This document shows positions 4,052 to 5,339 of a stretch of DNA of 5,339 nt, in pieces (within the stretch, counting starts at the first letter, position 1; the number at the start of each line of letters is the position of its first letter). A program made the translations under genes and the position numbers. Source of the DNA: JASFUX01 sp050050115 (GTDB lineage Bacteria > Pseudomonadota > Alphaproteobacteria > Caulobacterales > Maricaulaceae); contig JASFUX010000240.1 of the NCBI GenBank assembly GCA_050050115.1, forward strand, positions 1 to 5,339, written 5' to 3'. Below the pieces are notes generated by a model. It was not told the origin of the DNA. It was given only the letters and a program-made list of their open reading frames with translations, and searched no databases.

Positions 4052-5339
4052 ATGACAGCGGGGCGGCGCGACAGGATCGACATCGGCGACCGGGTGCTGA
4101 TCATCGGCGCCGGGCTCGCCGGCCTGTCGCTCGCTCTGAAGCTTATGAACCGGGGCGCGCTCCTGATCACGCCCGCGGCGCAGCCGGGTCGCTCGGGCGG
4201 CGCCGCCAGCGCCTGGGCGCAAGGCGGCGTCGCCGCCGCGCTCGGCCCTGAGGACAGTCCCGAAGCCCACGCCGCCGACACGGTCGCCGCCGGAGACGGA
4301 CTGACCGATCCAGCCGCCGCTTTGCTGCTCGCCAAGGAAGGCCCTGCGTGCGTGCGCGAGCTGGCGCAGATCGGCGTGCCCTTCGACCGCGATGCGAACG
4401 GGGACTTCGTGCTCTCCCGCGAGGCGGCGCATTCGCGCGCGCGCGTCGCGCGGGTCAAAGGCGATCTCGCCGGCCGGGAGATCATGCGCACCCTCGGCGT
4501 GCACGTCTCGAGCGCCGATCATGTCGAAGTCCGTTTCGGGCACACTGCGCTCGCCCTGCTGCAAGACGACGCCGGCCGCGTCTGCGGCGCCCTGGTCGCA
4601 GGGGCTGACGGTTCGCTCGCCGAGATCGCGGCGCGGGACGTGGTGCTCGCCACCGGCGGCGTCGGCGGGCTCTATGCGGTGACCACCAACCCGCGCGCGG
4701 CCCGCGGCGACGCGATCGCGCTCGCCGCGCGCGCCGGCGCGGTGATCGCCGATCCTGAGTTCGTCCAGTTCCACCCCACCGCCATCGACGTCGGCGCCGA
4801 TCCCGCGCCGCTCGCCACTGAGGCGCTGCGCGGCGAGGGCGCGAGCATTGTCGACGCGCAAGGAACGCCGATCGTCGATCCGCTCGCCCCGCGGGACCTC
4901 GTCGCCCGCGCGGTGGATCTGGCGAACAAGGACGGCCGCGGCGCGCGGCTCGACGCCCGCATCATCGGCGCGCACTTCGAAAGCGAATTCCCGACCGTGT
5001 TCGCCAGCTGCCGCACGCACGGCCTTGATCCGCGGCTTGAGCCCATCCCGATCGCGCCGGCCGCGCACTATCACATGGGCGGCGTCGCGACCGACGACCG
5101 CGGCCGGACGACGGCGGCGAACCTCTGGGCGCTGGGCGAGGCCGCCTCGTCCGGCGCGCACGGCGCAAACCGCCTCGCTTCGAACTCGCTGCTCGAAGCG
5201 CTGGTGTTTGCCAAACGCGCAGCCGAAGCGCTGAACGCGGCGCCCGGCGCGGTCAGCGCCGCGGTCGACGACGCCCCCTCGCCGCCGCGGCTTGACGACA
5301 AAGCGATCAAACATCTCCGTGTACTGATGTCTCGCGCCG
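4052..5339 (+). CDS. nadB: L-aspartate oxidase NadB, 3'-truncated by window edge
   Basis: L-aspartate oxidase is an FAD enzyme that oxidises aspartate to iminoaspartate, which NadA then uses. In E. coli it can re-oxidise its flavin with oxygen or with fumarate. The frame is open for 429 codons to the end of the window; the family is usually about 500-540 residues. The Rossmann motif LIIGAGLAGLSLAL is at residues 16-29 (GAGLAG 19-24), and the FAD-loop segment SAWAQGGVAAAL is at 53-64. By comparison with the E. coli enzyme as I remember it, the active-site residues are kept: Glu124 in REAAHS, His241 in QFHPTA, Thr256 in TEALRGEG, Arg281 in APRD, His339 in AHYHMGG and Arg374 in GANRLASNSLLEA. 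LWALGEAASSGAHG is also typical of the family. The ATG at 4052 is 4 nt after the P6 stop and has no Shine-Dalgarno, so translation is probably coupled. The annotated frame is the only one on either strand that carries these motifs. Confidence 0.97.
   Translation, partial: MTAGRRDRIDIGDRVLIIGAGLAGLSLALKLMNRGALLITPAAQPGRSGGAASAWAQGGVAAALGPEDSPEAHAADTVAAGDGLTDPAAALLLAKEGPACVRELAQIGVPFDRDANGDFVLSREAAHSRARVARVKGDLAGREIMRTLGVHVSSADHVEVRFGHTALALLQDDAGRVCGALVAGADGSLAEIAARDVVLATGGVGGLYAVTTNPRAARGDAIALAARAGAVIADPEFVQFHPTAIDVGADPAPLATEALRGEGASIVDAQGTPIVDPLAPRDLVARAVDLANKDGRGARLDARIIGAHFESEFPTVFASCRTHGLDPRLEPIPIAPAAHYHMGGVATDDRGRTTAANLWALGEAASSGAHGANRLASNSLLEALVFAKRAAEALNAAPGAVSAAVDDAPSPPRLDDKAIKHLRVLMSRA

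Noticed and set aside
3989..5314. Long open frame on the - strand (about 441 codons) opposite nadB and the end of P6
   Set aside because: The + strand frame here carries all NadB motifs and active-site residues. The - strand translation is Arg/Gly/Asp-rich with no recognisable domain, as is typical of GC-rich antisense shadows.

Overview
The window is GC-rich, tightly packed and coded entirely on the + strand. It looks like a chromosomal segment from an alphaproteobacterium. This rests on the style of the quinolinate synthase and L-aspartate oxidase, the GC-rich codon use, and a TTGAY-N4-RTCAA (FNR/FixK-type) box. A marine Caulobacterales/Maricaulales-type lineage is my guess and is not demonstrated.

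Layout: bases 1-874 are the 3' part of nadA (quinolinate synthase, 5' end outside the window). Bases 875-1004 form the only sizeable gap. It holds two short GC hairpins, a perfect 14-bp FNR/FixK-type palindrome (TTGACCCGCATCAA, 916-929) and a ribosome binding site. Bases 1005-4047 hold six consecutive paralogous genes, called P1 to P6 here, for small exported proteins of about 120-145 mature residues. Bases 4052-5339 are the 5' part of nadB (L-aspartate oxidase, 3' end outside the window). nadA and nadB catalyse the two steps from aspartate to quinolinate in de novo NAD synthesis and commonly sit together. Here they are split by about 3.2 kb of tandemly duplicated genes of unknown function.

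Each paralog has an N-terminal export signal followed by a shared core: DI-x-G-x-W near the mature N-terminus, a first Cys, a second Cys exactly 27 residues later, an R-x-G segment, then Y-x-x-D-[DN]-F, an L-x-I-[IV]-D segment and L-M-x-G. Five of the six end in RG[DE]AP[IV][AS]. P5 and P6 are the youngest pair (about 70% identical by hand count over 136 ungapped residues, with exact nucleotide matches up to 28 nt). P1, P3 and P4 form a looser group. P2 is the outlier: a probable lipoprotein with less GC-rich codon use and a different C-terminus. I do not recognise the family. A small disulfide-bonded, beta-rich periplasmic or surface protein is the most economical inference.

The genes are spaced like one operon (4-bp overlap, 4-21 nt gaps), and nadB starts 4 nt after the P6 stop. 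If the FNR/FixK box is active, oxygen limitation would control the paralog array and, by read-through, nadB, while nadA could be expressed separately from upstream. This is the main hypothesis offered. The sequence shows the arrangement and the box, while the regulation and the protein function are inferred.
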